Source of the DNA: Pseudomonadota bacterium
GTDB lineage: Bacteria; Pseudomonadota; Alphaproteobacteria; Sphingomonadales; Sphingomonadaceae
Length of the DNA: 58,488 nucleotides
Direction of reading: 5' to 3'
Assembly: GCA_023416515.1 (NCBI GenBank)
Contig: JAEZHP010000021.1
Location: 1-58,488, forward strand
Notes under the pieces: model-generated
The model's input: the letters and a program-made list of their open reading frames with translations, nothing else
What the model was told of the DNA's origin: nothing
Database searches by the model: none
Position numbers and translations under genes: made by a program
Part shown: one piece after another, positions 1-7,852 of the stretch
Layout: each line of letters opens with the position of its first letter
Numbering within the stretch: the stretch's first letter is position 1

Positions 1-2348
1 GTGTTGGTGCCGATCGTGTTCAGCACGATGCCGATCGATTCGGTGAGCTGGTCGAGAAAGCTCTGATGCGTCTCCGAGAAGCGGTTGAACGAGGCAAGCT
101 CGATGACGGCCTTGACTTCCTCCTCGAACAGAACCGGAAGCACGATGATGTTGAGGGGAGGGGCTTCCCCGAGCGCCGAGCCGATGGTGATGTAGTCGCC
201 CGGGACGTTCGTCAGCAGGATGCGCTTCTTCTCGTAGGCGCATTGGCCGACGAGCCCTTCGCGCAGCCGGAAGCGGTTCGCGAGCGACTTGCGCTCCGTG
301 AACGCGTAGCTCGCCACGAGTTGCAGGACCGGGCCTTCCTCCTTGGAAGGCTCGACCATGTAGAACACGCCGCGCTGCGCGCCGACGAGCGGCGCGAGCT
401 CCGACAGGATGCGGTCGGTGACCGTGGTGAGGTCGCGCTCGCCCTGTAGCATGCGGGTGAAGCGCGCGAGATTGGTCTTCAGCCAATCCTGCTCGGCGTT
501 CTTCTCGGTCTGGTCCCGCAGGTTGCGGATCATCGCGTTGATGTTGTCCTTCAGCGCCGCGAGCTCGCCGAGAGCCTCGGCGGTGACCGAGCGCGTAAGG
601 TCGCCGCGCGTCACGGCGGTCGCGACATCCGCGATGGCGCGGACCTGCGTCGTGAGGTTGGCGGCGAGCTGGTTCACATTGTCGGTGAGGTCGCGCCACA
701 TCCCCGAGACGCCCTCGACCCGGGCCTGGCCGCCGAGCTTTCCTTCCGAGCCCACCTCGCGGGCAACGCGCGTCACCTCGCTCGCGAAGGAGTTGAGCTG
801 GTCCACCATCGTGTTGACGGTCGATTTCAGCTCGAGCATCTCGCCCTTCACGTCGACGGTGATCTTCTTCGACAGGTCGCCGTTCGCGACCGCGGTCGTC
901 ACATCCGCGATGTTACGGACCTGGCCGGTCAGGTTCGCGGCCATCATGTTCACGTTGTCGGTCAGGTCCTGCCAGAGGCCCGAGACGCCCTTGACCTCGG
1001 CCTGTCCGCCAAGCTTGCCCTCCGTGCCGACCTCGCGCGCGACGCGCGTCACCTCGCTCGCGAAGGAATTCAGCTGATCGACCATCGTGTTCATGGTCGA
1101 TTTCAGCTCCAGCATCTCGCCGCGGACATCGACCGTGATCTGTTTCGAGAGATCGCCCATCGCGACGGCCTTCGTGACTTCGGCGATGTTGCGGACCTGG
1201 CCGGTGAGGTTGCCGGCCATCCGGTTCACGCTGTCGGTCAAGTCGGCCCAGGTGCCGGCGACACCAGGCACCTGCGCCTGGCCGCCGAGCTTGCCTTCGG
1301 TACCCACCTCGCGAGCCACGCGGGTCACTTCCGACGCGAAGCCGTTGAGCTGGTCCACCATTGTGTTGATGGTGTTCTTCAGCTCCAGAATCTCGCCCTT
1401 CACGTCCACGGTGATCTTCTTGGAGAGGTCGCCGCGGGCCACGGCGGTCGTCACGTCCGCGATGTTGCGCACCTGGCCGGTCAGATTGCCGGCCATGAGG
1501 TTCACATTGTCGGTGAGGTCCGCCCAGGTACCGGCGACGCCTTCCACCTTGGCCTGGCCGCCGAGCTTTCCTTCAGAGCCCACCTCGCGGGCAACGCGGG
1601 TCACTTCCGAGGCGAAGGAGTTGAGCTGGTCCACCATCGTGTTGATGGTGTTCTTGAGCTCCAGGATCTCGCCCTTCACGTCCACGGTGATCTTCTTCGA
1701 AAGATCGCCCTTCGCCACCGCGGTCGTAACGTCGGCGATGTTGCGGACCTGACCGGTAAGGTTGGTCGCCATCGCGTTCACGTTGTCGGTGAGGTCCTTC
1801 CAGGTGCCGGCGACGCCCTTCACGTTCGCCTGGCCGCCCAGCTTGCCCTCGGTACCCACTTCGCGCGCCACGCGAGTCACCTCGGACGCGAACGAGGCGA
1901 GCTGGTCCACCATCGTGTTCACGACCTTGCCGATCCGCAGGAACTCGCCGCGCAGGGGCCGGCCGTCGATCTCGACGGTCATGCTCTGGGAAAGGTCGCC
2001 CTTGGCGACGGCGCCGATGACTCGCGCGACCTCGGCGGTCGGCTGGACCATGTCCTCGATGAGCTCGTTCAAAGCCTTGAGCTTGGCTTCCCAACCGCCG
2101 GTGGCGCCGCGGACGGAGCCGCGCTGGGTGATCTTGCCTTCCTTACCGACGACGCGGGAGAGGCGCTCGAACTCGTTGGTCATCTGCTCTTCGAGGCTGA
2201 CCACCTCGTTGAACAGGGTCGCGATCTCCGAATCGACCCCGGTCAGGTCCTCGGGAAGGCGCACGGAAAAATCGCCGCGTCGGAAGCTGCGCAGAGCAGC
2301 AACGAGCTGGCGGCGGTCGAGAAATTCGCGGGGGTTCTCGGCGTTCAC
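1..2348 (-). CDS. HAMP-array cytosolic sensor kinase, N-terminal part (truncated by window edge)
   Basis: An open frame of 782 codons runs off the left edge, so only the N-terminal part is seen. The start is a GTG with AGGAGT about 6 bases upstream. No signal peptide or membrane segment is visible, so the protein is probably cytosolic. Residues about 60-610 form a tandem array of 92-residue HAMP units with recurring NTMVDQL, EGKLGGQA and LTGQVRNIADVTTAVA. A GAF-like domain follows (about 616-782; LVGAQRGVFYMVE, REGLVGQCAYEKKRILL). This order matches large hybrid histidine kinases related to fungal group III (Nik1/Os-1) proteins. The HisKA, ATPase and receiver domains would lie outside the window, so kinase activity is inferred from architecture. 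A HAMP/GAF protein without a kinase domain remains possible. Confidence 0.85.
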   Translation of the reverse strand, partial: MNAENPREFLDRRQLVAALRSFRRGDFSVRLPEDLTGVDSEIATLFNEVVSLEEQMTNEFERLSRVVGKEGKITQRGSVRGATGGWEAKLKALNELIEDMVQPTAEVARVIGAVAKGDLSQSMTVEIDGRPLRGEFLRIGKVVNTMVDQLASFASEVTRVAREVGTEGKLGGQANVKGVAGTWKDLTDNVNAMATNLTGQVRNIADVTTAVAKGDLSKKITVDVKGEILELKNTINTMVDQLNSFASEVTRVAREVGSEGKLGGQAKVEGVAGTWADLTDNVNLMAGNLTGQVRNIADVTTAVARGDLSKKITVDVKGEILELKNTINTMVDQLNGFASEVTRVAREVGTEGKLGGQAQVPGVAGTWADLTDSVNRMAGNLTGQVRNIAEVTKAVAMGDLSKQITVDVRGEMLELKSTMNTMVDQLNSFASEVTRVAREVGTEGKLGGQAEVKGVSGLWQDLTDNVNMMAANLTGQVRNIADVTTAVANGDLSKKITVDVKGEMLELKSTVNTMVDQLNSFASEVTRVAREVGSEGKLGGQARVEGVSGMWRDLTDNVNQLAANLTTQVRAIADVATAVTRGDLTRSVTAEALGELAALKDNINAMIRNLRDQTEKNAEQDWLKTNLARFTRMLQGERDLTTVTDRILSELAPLVGAQRGVFYMVEPSKEEGPVLQLVASYAFTERKSLANRFRLREGLVGQCAYEKKRILLTNVPGDYITIGSALGEAPPLNIIVLPVLFEEEVKAVIELASFNRFSETHQSFLDQLTESIGIVLNTIGTN
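700..2060 (-). repeat. 276-bp tandem repeats encoding 92-residue HAMP units
   Basis: The same motif (ctggtccaccat or a close variant) recurs at 798, 1074, 1350, 1626 and 1902, exactly 276 bases apart. The flanking DNA is nearly identical between units, especially those anchored at 1350 and 1626. The period is a whole number of codons, so each unit adds one 92-residue HAMP module. The high DNA identity suggests recent duplication or gene conversion. Confidence 0.9.
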
Positions 2349-2541
2349 GTGCTACTCCTAACTTTATCCTCCCCCCTCAAAGTGTTGGCAGGCCCCCCGG
2401 CCTCGCGACGCACCCATAGCGCAGCCTCGCCGAAACGCTCCAACAAAATCGTAAAAGACCCGCCAAGGGGTTGCCTCCCCGGGCTGGGGGGTTAGGTACC
2501 CACGGGCGGCGGGAAGAGGACAAGCGAGAACGTTGGGACGA

Positions 2542-2913
2542 ATGGCCTCCGACCAAGAGGTAGAAAGCTTCATCAGAGCGACTTTCCGCTCGACCTGGTC
2601 GCTGGAGACGCTGCTTTTGCTGCGTAGCGAGCCGGACCGATGGTGGACTCGCGGCGACATCGTGACCGCGCTTCGCGCAAGCGATCTGGTCGTCAGCAAC
2701 AGCCTCGAGCGGCTGTGCGTCGCGGGGCTGGTCATGGTGGAGGAAGGGGGAACGGCGCGCTACCAGCCCGTCGACCCCGCGCTCGACTCCCTCGTCGACG
2801 GGACCGAACAATTCTACGCCCGAAGCCCCGACGCGGTTCGCCGAATGATCGTCGCGGCGACCAACCCGGGAATCACCGCTTTCGCCGATTCGTTCAGGCT
2901 CAAGAAGGACTGA
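2542..2913 (+). CDS. Small winged-helix-type regulator
   Basis: A 123-residue protein with a probable helix-turn-helix or winged-helix fold: residues about 15-70 contain WSLETLLLLRS, RGDIVTALRASDLVVSNSLERL and a wing-like GLVMVEEGGTARYQP. This is the pattern of small MarR/PadR-like DNA-binding proteins without a ligand domain. The ATG at 2542 is preferred over an in-frame TTG at 2533, although neither has a strong Shine-Dalgarno. It lies two bases before the first of two membrane-protein genes and probably shares their transcript. DNA binding is inferred from the predicted fold and not from a named family. Confidence 0.6.
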   Translation: MASDQEVESFIRATFRSTWSLETLLLLRSEPDRWWTRGDIVTALRASDLVVSNSLERLCVAGLVMVEEGGTARYQPVDPALDSLVDGTEQFYARSPDAVRRMIVAATNPGITAFADSFRLKKD

Positions 2914-2915
2914 CC

Positions 2916-3200
2916 ATGGCCCAGATCCTGCCCGCCATCGTCTATTTCCTCTGCTTCGCGACCAGCGCGGCCTGCGCCTGGCTGCTCGCCCGCAACTATC
3001 GCAAGGCGCGAGCGCCCCTGCTGCTGTGGAGCGCGCTTTGCTTCCTGTTCCTTGCAGCGAACAATTTCGTGGTGATCATCGACCTCGTGCTGACTCCTCC
3101 GGACACGGATTTCCGCCTGATCAGGCATCTGCTCTCGCTGGCGGCGGTCGGAGTGCTGCTGTTCGGCTTCATCTGGCGGCCCAGCGAGGAGGAGCTATGA
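2916..3200 (+). CDS. DUF5985-type small membrane protein (first copy)
   Basis: A 94-residue protein with three hydrophobic segments (about 4-22, 32-55 and 68-86) separated by short basic loops such as RNYRKARAP. The composition and spacing resemble DUF5985 proteins, whose function is unknown. It starts two bases after the stop of the winged-helix gene and overlaps the next gene by an ATGA junction, so the three are almost certainly co-translated. No signal peptide apart from the first membrane segment is visible. Confidence 0.7.
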   Translation: MAQILPAIVYFLCFATSAACAWLLARNYRKARAPLLLWSALCFLFLAANNFVVIIDLVLTPPDTDFRLIRHLLSLAAVGVLLFGFIWRPSEEEL

Positions 3201-3466
3201 GTCTGCCCGACACGCTTCTCGTCTTCCTCGCGGGCGCCGTCACCTTTGGCTTCTTCACCTGCGCGCTGTTCTTCCTTCGCTTCTGGCGGCGCACGCGCGA
3301 CTTCCTGTTCCAGTCGTTCGCGATCGCCTTCCTTCTTCTCGGAATCGTCCAGGCGATCCTCGCGCTCGGCAACATTCCGCTCGAGGAGCGAAGCTGGGTC
3401 TATGCGATCCGGCTCGCCGCATTCCTGCTCATCCTGTCGGCGATCATCCGCAAGAACAGGGCCTGA
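3197..3466 (+). CDS. DUF5985-type small membrane protein (second copy)
   Basis: An 89-residue protein with three hydrophobic segments and the internal motif LFFLRFWRRTRDFLF typical of the second DUF5985 partner. It ends in a basic tail (RKNRA). The start ATG overlaps the stop of the previous gene (ATGA). The two proteins have similar length and topology and may form a heteromeric membrane complex. That is an inference from their pairing, as the family has no known activity. Confidence 0.7.
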   Translation: MSLPDTLLVFLAGAVTFGFFTCALFFLRFWRRTRDFLFQSFAIAFLLLGIVQAILALGNIPLEERSWVYAIRLAAFLLILSAIIRKNRA

Positions 3467-3486
3467 CGCCCAACCGAGGCACTCTC

Positions 3487-5277
3487 ATGATCGCACGTCC
3501 CCTTCTCGCCGCGGCTCTCCTGATCGCGGCGGCTCCGGCGGCCGCGCAGCGGATGGAATTGGCCGCGCCGCTGCCTCCCGCTCCTGCCTGGCACGGAGCA
3601 AGCGAGCGGCTGATCGTGCCCCGCAACCACGCCTGGATCACTCCGGCCGAAGCGAGCGCATTCGAGACGACCCCGAGCTACGCCGAGACGCGCGCCTATA
3701 TCGACCGCCTGGTCGCCGCCTCGCCGCTGCTTCGGATCGAGCCGTTCGGGCGAAGCTCGGAAGGGCGCGAGCTCTATGCCGTGGTCGCGAGCCGCAACGA
3801 CGGGCGCGAGCGCCCGCGCGTGCTGGTCCAGGCCGGAATCCATGGCGGCGAAATCGACGGCAAGGACGCGGGGCTCATGCTGCTTCGCGACATCACCCAG
3901 CGCGGCAGGGCGAGCCTGATCGACAATGTCGACCTCGTCTTCGTTCCGATCTTCAACGTCGACGGGCACGAGCGTTCCTCGCCGTTCAACCGGCCCAACC
4001 AGCGCGGTCCGCGCTCGCAAGGCTGGCGCACGACGGCGCGCAACATCAACCTCAACCGCGATTATCTGAAGGCCGACGCGCCGGAGATGCAGGCGATGAT
4101 CGGCCTCATCCGCCGGGTCGATCCGGTCCTTTATTTCGACATCCACGTCACCGACGGCGTCGATTACCAATATGACATCACCTACGGCTTCCAGGGGCGC
4201 GAGGGCCGCTACGCCCAGTCGCCGGCGATCGGTCGCTGGCTCGACACGGTGTTTCGGCCGAACATGGACCGTGCCCTGACTCGGGCAGGCCACATCCCCT
4301 CGGGCCTCATCTTCGCGGTGGACGACCGCAATCCGGCGGCCGGTCTCGCCGATTTCGCCGCCCAGCCGCGCCTGTCTCACGCCTATGGCGACTTCGCTCG
4401 GGTGCCGACGGTGCTGGTGGAGAACCACAGCCTCAAGCCTTACCGGCAGCGCGTGCTCGGCACCTATGTGCTGATCGAGGAGGCCCTGGGCCTCGCCGCG
4501 TCAGAAGGGGCGAGCCTTCGCCAGGCGATCGCCGCCGACCGAGCGGCGCGCCCGAGCGAGGTCGTGCTCGGCTGGCGGCCGAGCGAGCGGCCGGGCCCGA
4601 CCATCCCTTGGCGGGGAATCGCGTACGAGACCTATCAGTCGGCCATTTCCGGCCGCCAGGAAGTGCGCTGGCTCGGCCGGCCGCAGAATTCGACGATGCG
4701 GGTGATGGTGCAGGAGCCGTCGCTGACCGTCGCGCTTCCGCGCGCCTGGTGGGTGCCGGCGAGCCGGCCGGAAGTGATCGAGCGGCTTCGGCTTCACGGG
4801 GTCCGCTTCGAGACGCTGACCGCGCCCCGCACCGTCACCCTGCAGATGGCGCGGCTGGTCAATCCGCAGCTTCAGCCGGCCAGCGAAGGGCATGTGCCGC
4901 TGAGAGTCGCCGGTACGCGCCGTGAGCAGCGCTCGGAGACCGTCCCCGCGGGATCGGTGCGCGTGCCGGCGGACCAGCCGCTCGCGCTGGTCGCCGCGGC
5001 GCTGCTCGAGCCGGAAAGCCCGGACTCGCTGCTCGCCTGGGGCTTCTTCCCAGACATCCTCCAGCGCACCGAATATATCGAGGGCTATGCCGTCGAGCCG
5101 ATGGCGCAGCGCATGACCGAGGCCAGCCCCGCCCTTGCGCTGGAATTCTCGGCGGCTGTGAGGGCCGACCCCGAGCTGGCGCGCGACGCCGACCGGCGGC
5201 TGCAATGGTTCTACGAGCGTTCGGCTTATTATGACGACCGCTACCTGCTCTATCCGATCGGTCGGGAACTGAACTGA
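3487..5277 (+). CDS. Secreted M14-family zinc metallocarboxypeptidase
   Basis: A 596-residue protein with a Sec signal peptide (cleavage probably after AAPAAAQ, about residue 20). The zinc-binding HxxE of M14 peptidases is HGGEIDGKD (near residue 118), and the third zinc histidine is in FDIHVTDGVDY. The substrate-binding NLNRDYLK and a VENHSLKPY block follow. The C-terminal ~250 residues are not obviously peptidase and may be an accessory beta domain. It probably trims peptides in the periplasm or outside the cell, substrate unknown. It follows the DUF5985 pair by 20 bases, so co-transcription is possible. Confidence 0.85.
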   Translation: MIARPLLAAALLIAAAPAAAQRMELAAPLPPAPAWHGASERLIVPRNHAWITPAEASAFETTPSYAETRAYIDRLVAASPLLRIEPFGRSSEGRELYAVVASRNDGRERPRVLVQAGIHGGEIDGKDAGLMLLRDITQRGRASLIDNVDLVFVPIFNVDGHERSSPFNRPNQRGPRSQGWRTTARNINLNRDYLKADAPEMQAMIGLIRRVDPVLYFDIHVTDGVDYQYDITYGFQGREGRYAQSPAIGRWLDTVFRPNMDRALTRAGHIPSGLIFAVDDRNPAAGLADFAAQPRLSHAYGDFARVPTVLVENHSLKPYRQRVLGTYVLIEEALGLAASEGASLRQAIAADRAARPSEVVLGWRPSERPGPTIPWRGIAYETYQSAISGRQEVRWLGRPQNSTMRVMVQEPSLTVALPRAWWVPASRPEVIERLRLHGVRFETLTAPRTVTLQMARLVNPQLQPASEGHVPLRVAGTRREQRSETVPAGSVRVPADQPLALVAAALLEPESPDSLLAWGFFPDILQRTEYIEGYAVEPMAQRMTEASPALALEFSAAVRADPELARDADRRLQWFYERSAYYDDRYLLYPIGRELN

Positions 5278-5299
5278 CGTCGCCGCGCGTTTGGCGGCC

Positions 5300-5980
5300 A
5301 TGACCCGGCTTCGCGCGATCCTGTTCGACCTCGACGGCACCCTCGTCGACACCAACGACCTTCATGTGGAGGCGTGGGACCGAGCGTTCCGCGAGCATGG
5401 CCACGAATTCAGCCGCGAGCAGATCCATGGCCAGATCGGCAAGGGCGGCGACAATCTCCTGCCAAGCCTGCTGCCGGAAGCCAGCAAGGCCGAGCAGGAC
5501 GCGATCGATGATCGCCACGGCGAGATCTACAAAGGCGAGCTGATGCCGACGGCGCGGCCCTTCCCGGGGGCGAGCGACCTGCTCAGGCGAACGAAGGACG
5601 AAGGCCTTGAGGTGGTCCTCGCCTCCTCAGCCGGGCAGGAGGAGATCGACCATTATGTCGGGTTGCTCGGAAAGGACCTCATCTCCTTCACCACCGGCAA
5701 GGACGATGTCGAGGCGTCCAAGCCGTGCCCCGATATCTTCGAGGCGGCGCTGAAGAAGGGCGGCCTGGAGCCGGGAGAGGCGATCGTCGTCGGCGACACG
5801 CCCTATGACGTGCTCGCTGCAAAACGCGCCGGCGTCGAATGCGTCGGCGTCCTGTCCGGCGGCTTTTCAGACGAGGAGCTGCGCGGGGCCGGGGCGGTTG
5901 CCACCTACCATGACACCGCCGACCTGCTTGACCATTGGGACGAGCTTCCGGTTGCGCGGGCCGCCGACGCCGCGCCATAG
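5300..5980 (+). CDS. HAD-superfamily phosphatase
   Basis: A 226-residue HAD hydrolase. Motif I is LFDLDGTLVDTND (nucleophile Asp and acid/base Asp), motif II is VLASSAG, motif III contains the Lys of SKPCPDIF, and motif IV is VVGDTPYDV. The helical cap inserted after motif I (about residues 15-85) puts it in the phosphoglycolate phosphatase/beta-phosphoglucomutase-like group. The substrate cannot be read from the sequence. The ATG at 5300 is used, while an in-frame TTG at 5291 would add three residues. It is followed 7 bases later by the aminotransferase gene. Confidence 0.85.
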   Translation: MTRLRAILFDLDGTLVDTNDLHVEAWDRAFREHGHEFSREQIHGQIGKGGDNLLPSLLPEASKAEQDAIDDRHGEIYKGELMPTARPFPGASDLLRRTKDEGLEVVLASSAGQEEIDHYVGLLGKDLISFTTGKDDVEASKPCPDIFEAALKKGGLEPGEAIVVGDTPYDVLAAKRAGVECVGVLSGGFSDEELRGAGAVATYHDTADLLDHWDELPVARAADAAP

Positions 5981-5987
5981 GAGCGGC

Positions 5988-7145
5988 ATGCACCCGCTCT
6001 ACGCCGCAATGCCGATCTCAGTCTTCGAGCGCATGTCTATGCGCGCTCGGGAGACGGGGGCGATCAACCTGGGGCAGGGATTCCCGGACGGCGCCGGCCC
6101 GCCCGCGGTGCTTAGGGCCGCGGCCGACGCGCTACTGACCCGGTCCAACCAATATCCGCCGATGATGGGTCTGCCCGAGCTTCGGCAGGCGGTGGCATCC
6201 CACTATGCGCGCGAGCAAGGCCTCGCGCTCACCTCCGACGACGTGGTCGTCACTTCCGGTGCGACCGAGGCGATCGCCGCAGCAATTTTCGCGCTCGTCG
6301 AGGCGGGCGACGAGGTGCTGATGTTCCCGCCGCTCTACGACGCCTACGCCCCGCTCGTTCGCCGCGCCGGCGGAGTGCCGCGCTACGTTCGGCTGGAGCC
6401 GCCGGAGTGGCGGATCGCTCCGGAAGCTCTGGAGGCCGCGGCGTCTCCGAAGCTCAAGCTCGTCATCTTCAACGACCCGCTCAATCCGTCGGCGACCATC
6501 GCTTCCACGGAGGACCGCGCCGCCCTCGCCCGCTTTTGCGTGGCGAACGACCTCATCGCGATCTGCGACGAGGTTTGGGAACATGTCGTGTTTGACGGCG
6601 CCCGGCACACATCACTGATGAGCGAGCCCGGAATGGCCGAGCGCAGCGTCAAGATCGGCTCCGCGGGCAAGATTTTCGCGCTGACCGGCTGGAAGGTCGG
6701 GTGGATATGCGCGGCCCCCGAAATGGCGAAGGTGCTGGCCCGGGCGCATCAGTTCCTGACCTTCACCACCCCTCCGAACCTGCAATATGCGGTCGCGCAA
6801 GGTCTGCAGCGTGAGGCAGGGTGGACCGAGGAAAGCCGCGCGGGTTTCGAGCGCTCGCGCGACCGCCTCGCCGCCGGCCTTTCCCGGATTGGTCTCGCCA
6901 CCCAGCCGAGCGCGGCGACCTGGTTCCTCTCACTGGACCTCGCGGCTTCAGGAATCGGGATGAACGACGAGGCCTTTTGCGACTGGATGGTGGAGCATGC
7001 GGGAGTCGCTGGAATCCCGATCTCGGCCTTCTATCCCGAAGAGCCGGTCACCCACCTCGTCCGCCTCTGCTTCGCCAAACAGGATTCGACGCTCGACGAG
7101 GCGTTGACACGGCTGGAGCGGGCTCTTCCGTCGCTCCCGCGCTAG
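5988..7145 (+). CDS. PLP-dependent aminotransferase, class I/II (YbdL/methionine aminotransferase-like)
   Basis: A 385-residue fold-type I aminotransferase. The N-terminus INLGQGFPDG and the block TSGATEAIAAAIFALVEAGD match the kynurenine/methionine aminotransferase subgroup. The cofactor lysine is in GSAGKIFALTGWKVGW, and the C-terminal arginine that binds the substrate carboxylate is in HLVRLCFAK. The usual NPHNPTG is here NDPLNPSAT, an unusual but conservative change. AGGAG is 5 bases before the ATG. The gene ends in CTAG (7142-7145), which also holds the stop of the convergent TetR gene. The substrate is uncertain; methionine or glutamine 2-oxoacid exchange is known for relatives. Confidence 0.85.
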   Translation: MHPLYAAMPISVFERMSMRARETGAINLGQGFPDGAGPPAVLRAAADALLTRSNQYPPMMGLPELRQAVASHYAREQGLALTSDDVVVTSGATEAIAAAIFALVEAGDEVLMFPPLYDAYAPLVRRAGGVPRYVRLEPPEWRIAPEALEAAASPKLKLVIFNDPLNPSATIASTEDRAALARFCVANDLIAICDEVWEHVVFDGARHTSLMSEPGMAERSVKIGSAGKIFALTGWKVGWICAAPEMAKVLARAHQFLTFTTPPNLQYAVAQGLQREAGWTEESRAGFERSRDRLAAGLSRIGLATQPSAATWFLSLDLAASGIGMNDEAFCDWMVEHAGVAGIPISAFYPEEPVTHLVRLCFAKQDSTLDEALTRLERALPSLPR

Positions 7146-7732
7146 TAATTCGCCACGGTCAGCGCGGCACGGATCCGGGCTAGGGCAGCGGCGCGCGGAT
7201 CGCCGCCGAAGCTTCGATAGGTGCCGTTGAGAGCGAAGGTGCAGTGGCCGTGGACGATTGCCACGAGCGAGCCGGTCAGCGCATGAGTCACCGCATCGAC
7301 GGGCTGTCCGAGAAGTGCAGCGACCTCGCGCTCGATCAGGCCGATCAATCCTTCGAAAGCGTCCTCGAAGCTCTCCGTCAGTACCTCGCCGGCCGGCATC
7401 CGGTGGTCGTAGAGCGCCATCCAGCGATTGGGATTGGCCTCGGCGAAATCGAAATAGCCGTTCACGAGCGCCCCGATGCGGTCCGGCCCCGATTTGCTCA
7501 ACCGCTGTTCCAGCGCCTGCGTCCAGGCAAGGAGAGTCCGGGTGTTGATGGCGAGGATGAAGCCGTCGTAGCTGGCGAACACGTTGTAGAGCGTCCCGAC
7601 CGAATAGCCGATTCGCTTCGCCACCTCCCGCGCCGAGAAGCGAAGGAAGCCGACCTCGGCCATGTGCGCCTCTCCCGCATCGAGAAATAAAGCTTCAAGC
7701 TCTGCCCGGCTATGATCGGATCGGCGGCCCAT
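7142..7732 (-). CDS. TetR/AcrR-family repressor
   Basis: A 196-residue regulator with an N-terminal helix-turn-helix (residues about 12-60; FSAREVAKRIGYSVGTLYNVF) and a C-terminal ligand-binding region resembling TetR_C domains (DYFDFAEANPNRW-like region, then a helical dimer interface). It is divergent from the LplT-Aas fusion, and the intergenic space carries a perfect large palindrome. It therefore probably represses itself and the lipid gene, perhaps in response to a fatty acyl ligand. The ligand is inferred from the neighbour only. The stop overlaps the convergent aminotransferase stop by four bases. Confidence 0.85.
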   Translation of the reverse strand: MGRRSDHSRAELEALFLDAGEAHMAEVGFLRFSAREVAKRIGYSVGTLYNVFASYDGFILAINTRTLLAWTQALEQRLSKSGPDRIGALVNGYFDFAEANPNRWMALYDHRMPAGEVLTESFEDAFEGLIGLIEREVAALLGQPVDAVTHALTGSLVAIVHGHCTFALNGTYRSFGGDPRAAALARIRAALTVANY

Positions 7733-7751
7733 GAAGCTGCCCTAGAGAAAG

Positions 7752-7793
7752 AATTGATCACTGTCCATTTTCTCTATTGAACAGTGATCAATT
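7752..7793. promoter_or_regulatory. Probable operator of the TetR repressor (13-bp perfect inverted repeat)
   Basis: AATTGATCACTGT (7752-7764) and ACAGTGATCAATT (7781-7793) are exact reverse complements separated by 16 bases. Each arm contains TGATCA. The right arm with its flank also reads as a 17-bp TetR-type site, ATTGA-N7-TCAAT (7776-7792). The element lies between divergent tetR and lplT-aas starts. Its presence argues against the in-frame GTG at 7784 being the true start of the downstream protein. Confidence 0.75.
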
Positions 7794-7852
7794 TGATGGG
7801 AGAAGCGGTATTGGGAGATGCCGAGTCGTCCGGCGCCGGGGAGAGTCACCGA

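Noticed and set aside
700..2060. CRISPR-like array
   Set aside because: Units are 276 bases, coding and in frame, and there are no short direct repeats with unique spacers.
5988..7145. NDPLNPSAT as a sign that the aminotransferase is inactive
   Set aside because: The cofactor lysine and the substrate-binding arginine are intact, and similar drift of this loop occurs in active relatives.
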